Positions 61,280 through 64,000 of a stretch of 64,000 nucleotides of DNA are shown piece after piece. The DNA comes from Megaleporinus macrocephalus. Lineage: Eukaryota; Chordata; Actinopteri; Characiformes; Anostomidae. The stretch spans positions 8,150,462 through 8,214,461 of the forward strand of contig CM038720.1 of the NCBI GenBank assembly GCA_021613375.1, written 5' to 3'. The notes below the pieces were generated by a model that had not been told where the DNA came from, did no database searches, and worked only from the letters and a program-made list of their open reading frames with translations. Position numbers and translations under genes: made by a program. Position 1 is the stretch's first letter, and each line of letters opens with the position of its first letter.

Positions 61280-61865
61280 GCTATAAGGTTCCAGGTGGTT
61301 GCTAAGTCATAGCTCTAATATCTCTAGTGGTTGATAAGAAGTTGCTAGCCTGTTGGTGTGGTATTCCAGGTGGTTGCTAAAGCATAACTGTAATATCGCT
61401 GGTGGTTGATAAGAAGTTGCTAGGCTGTTGCTGTAATAGCTGTAATATCTCTGGTGGTTGATAAGAAGTTGCTAGGCTGTTGCTGTGGTATCCCAGGCGG
61501 TTGCTAAGACATAGCTGTAATATCACTGGTGGTTGATAAGAAGTTGCTAGCCTGTTGCTGTGGTATCCCAGGTGGTTGCTAAGGCATAGCTGTAATATCA
61601 CTGGTATTTGATAAAAAGTTGCTAGGCTGTTGTTGTAATAGCTGTAATATCACTGGTGGTTAATGAGAAGTTGCTAGCCTGTTGCTGTGGTATCCCAGGT
61701 AGTTGCTAAGCCATAGCTGTAATATCCCTTGTGGTTGATAACAGTTGCTAGGCTGTTGCTATGGTATCCCAGGTGCTCGTAAAGGCATAGCTCTAATATC
61801 GCTGCCAGTTGATGAGAAGTTGCTAGGTTGTTGCTGTGGTATTCCAGGTGGTTGCTAAATTGTTA
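61280..61865. repeat. 75-bp tandem repeat, about eight units
   Basis: GTTGCTAGGCTGTTGCTGT marks units at about 61341, 61416, 61468, 61543, 61618, 61670, 61744 and 61819. Spacing is 75 bp, or 52 bp where the GGTATCCCAGGTGGTTGCT part is deleted; the same 52-bp deletion form occurs twice, which points to block duplication. Confidence 0.93.
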
Positions 61866-62964
<1,099 letters not shown>

Positions 62965-63075
62965 ATTTAGCTTAATGAAGTACTGAGCAGTCAAAGCAGG
63001 TATTAGATGAGAACTGTAAATAATACTGGGTTGTTTCCACAAGGAGAAGCTTGGAAAGGGTTAAATAAACACTAA
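62965..63075 (-). repeat. Dispersed repeat R1, copy 3 (truncated, reversed)
   Basis: TAGCTTAATGAAGTACTGAG to CACAAGGAGAAGCTTGGAAA is the reverse complement of the first part of 38903-39160. Confidence 0.88.
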
Positions 63076-64000
63076 TAAGGCTAGGCTAGCTGATTACTAT
63101 ATGAAATTAGATTGCAACATTTTAGCAGTGAGCAACAGTGAGTCTTTAGTTTAGGCCAAAAATCTCAACACTGGTTAATTTTGCATTTTCAGTTAATTTT
63201 TTTTGGGTTGTTTTAAAATTTTAAAAGATAATGTGTGTATATTTTTTTGTATCTTGCAACATGAACATTTTTATTTTTGTTATTTCCAGGCGTGACTTTA
63301 TACTTTTTACTAAAATTATTAATTCAGAACATAGCCTGTTAATTTCGCTCTTATTTCCTAATATTTATTTGTGGTTAATCAGAAATGTCAGGCCAACTCC
63401 TGGAGTCCTAACCAAAGGGAGAGCTCTCTTAGCAGAATGGGAATCCTGATTGAATAACACTCCACAGGCTATTTTAAGATCTCAAAACAAAAGAATGAGT
63501 ATTACTACAATATTGTGTTACACCAATATCGCATCGGTATCAGTGTTGACAGTGCTGCTACCACTTTTAACTTCTTTGGTGGTTGACCAATCAAAACAAT
63601 GCAGGCAAGCGGACCAATCAGAGCACACAGAAGCCCCTACAGAGTGTTGGTGAACATAGGCGTATAGTGAGAAAATGTAAACGTTTTATAATAGGTTCCA
63701 TTTAAACGTAGTACTGCTATTGGCGATGGCGATACTGATACCTGTGATTGATTGGTTTGATTGGCACACGCGGTTGTGTGCAAGAGCACAACTTAACATG
63801 TGCAGCTTCACTGGGCGGATCTCACATACTTTGGCTTCCACTAAGTCCAAAAATCTAGAGTTCAATAGCTGCTACAGTTATATTTACTAGACTCTGGATA
63901 TAGACTCGAGTAAACAGGATGCATGTATAGGTTTAATGACTTGAGAAATTAGAATGTGAAACAACATTCAGCACTAAACTAGTTAACAGGTTATGAAGAC
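63076..64000. other. No gene seen; CCAAT-rich segment
   Basis: 63570-63740 contains several CCAAT/ATTGG motifs (near 63577, 63612, 63717) and a phrase GGCAAGCGGACCAATCAGAG that resembles 988-1008, so it is more likely a dispersed repeat than a promoter. Nothing else recognised to the end of the window. Confidence 0.4.

Noticed and set aside
63570..63740. CCAAT-box promoter
   Set aside because: The phrase around the motif resembles another location (988-1008), so a dispersed repeat is more likely; no TATA box or start site was found.

Overview
The window reads as intergenic or intronic DNA of a bony fish, probably a teleost of the otophysan type (characin, catfish or relatives). I infer this from repeat families recognised by memory: an L2-clade LINE with the usual fish 3' tail, Tc1-like elements, hAT and other TIR elements, a tRNA-derived SINE, and a dispersed 'trinomial-primer-like' repeat common in otophysans. 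No protein-coding exon, rRNA or functional tRNA gene could be supported. Every long open frame lies inside a tandem array or is a decayed transposon frame.

Layout. 1-3 kb: dispersed repeats and a clean 934-bp hAT-type element with an 8-bp target duplication. 3.8-5.6 kb: a 1.8-kb A/C-only triplet array with an 89-bp higher-order period. 6.1-7.4 kb: decayed Tc1-like element. 8.3-10.8 kb: a second Tc1-like element split by an L2 LINE. 12.3-16.2 kb: tandem arrays (large units, then 33-bp units). 17.4-21.1 kb: a TGCA-flanked MITE, Tc1/mariner scraps, and six units of about 190 bp, each ending in an AAAT run. 22.2-23.3 kb: A-rich degenerate array. 24.5-31.3 kb: three minisatellites, two containing an internal inversion, and two copies of a 0.4-kb element 4 kb apart. 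32.5-33.1 kb: Tc1-derived MITE. 34.2-37.5 kb: a 31-bp minisatellite interrupted by a 354-bp hAT MITE. 40.8-42.0, 56.2-58.2 and 60.3-60.9 kb: three arrays of one 20-bp unit. 43.4-44.3 kb: 147-bp units. 45.2-46.8 kb: a SINE whose 3' part has grown into a 50-bp VNTR. 48.0-49.7 kb: a 25-bp array built from a Tc1-type terminal repeat. 51.8-53.0 kb: Tc1-like pseudogene and a TIR-bounded relic. 53.7-55.2 kb: dispersed repeat with an internal 36-bp array. 55.5-58.4 kb: TIR element holding the largest 20-bp array. 61.3-61.9 kb: 75-bp units. 62.5 kb: 113-bp GA run.

Common thread. Several of the large arrays can be traced to the end or promoter of a transposable element still visible beside or around them: a tRNA A-box (20-bp unit), a Tc1-type TIR (25-bp unit), a SINE 3' region (50-bp unit) and the middle of a dispersed repeat (36-bp unit). 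This recurrent conversion of element termini into minisatellites is the most notable feature of the window.

Between the repeats lie short, more GC- and CpG-rich, non-repetitive islands (for example 3.0-3.8, 11.0-11.7, 21.2-21.6, 27.2-27.8, 28.9-29.5, 39.4-39.7, 42.2-43.0, 50.5-51.1, 53.2-53.6 and 59.5-59.9 kb). They are candidates for conserved non-coding elements in a gene desert, which only cross-species alignment can decide. All family names come from recognition by eye; no database search was run.
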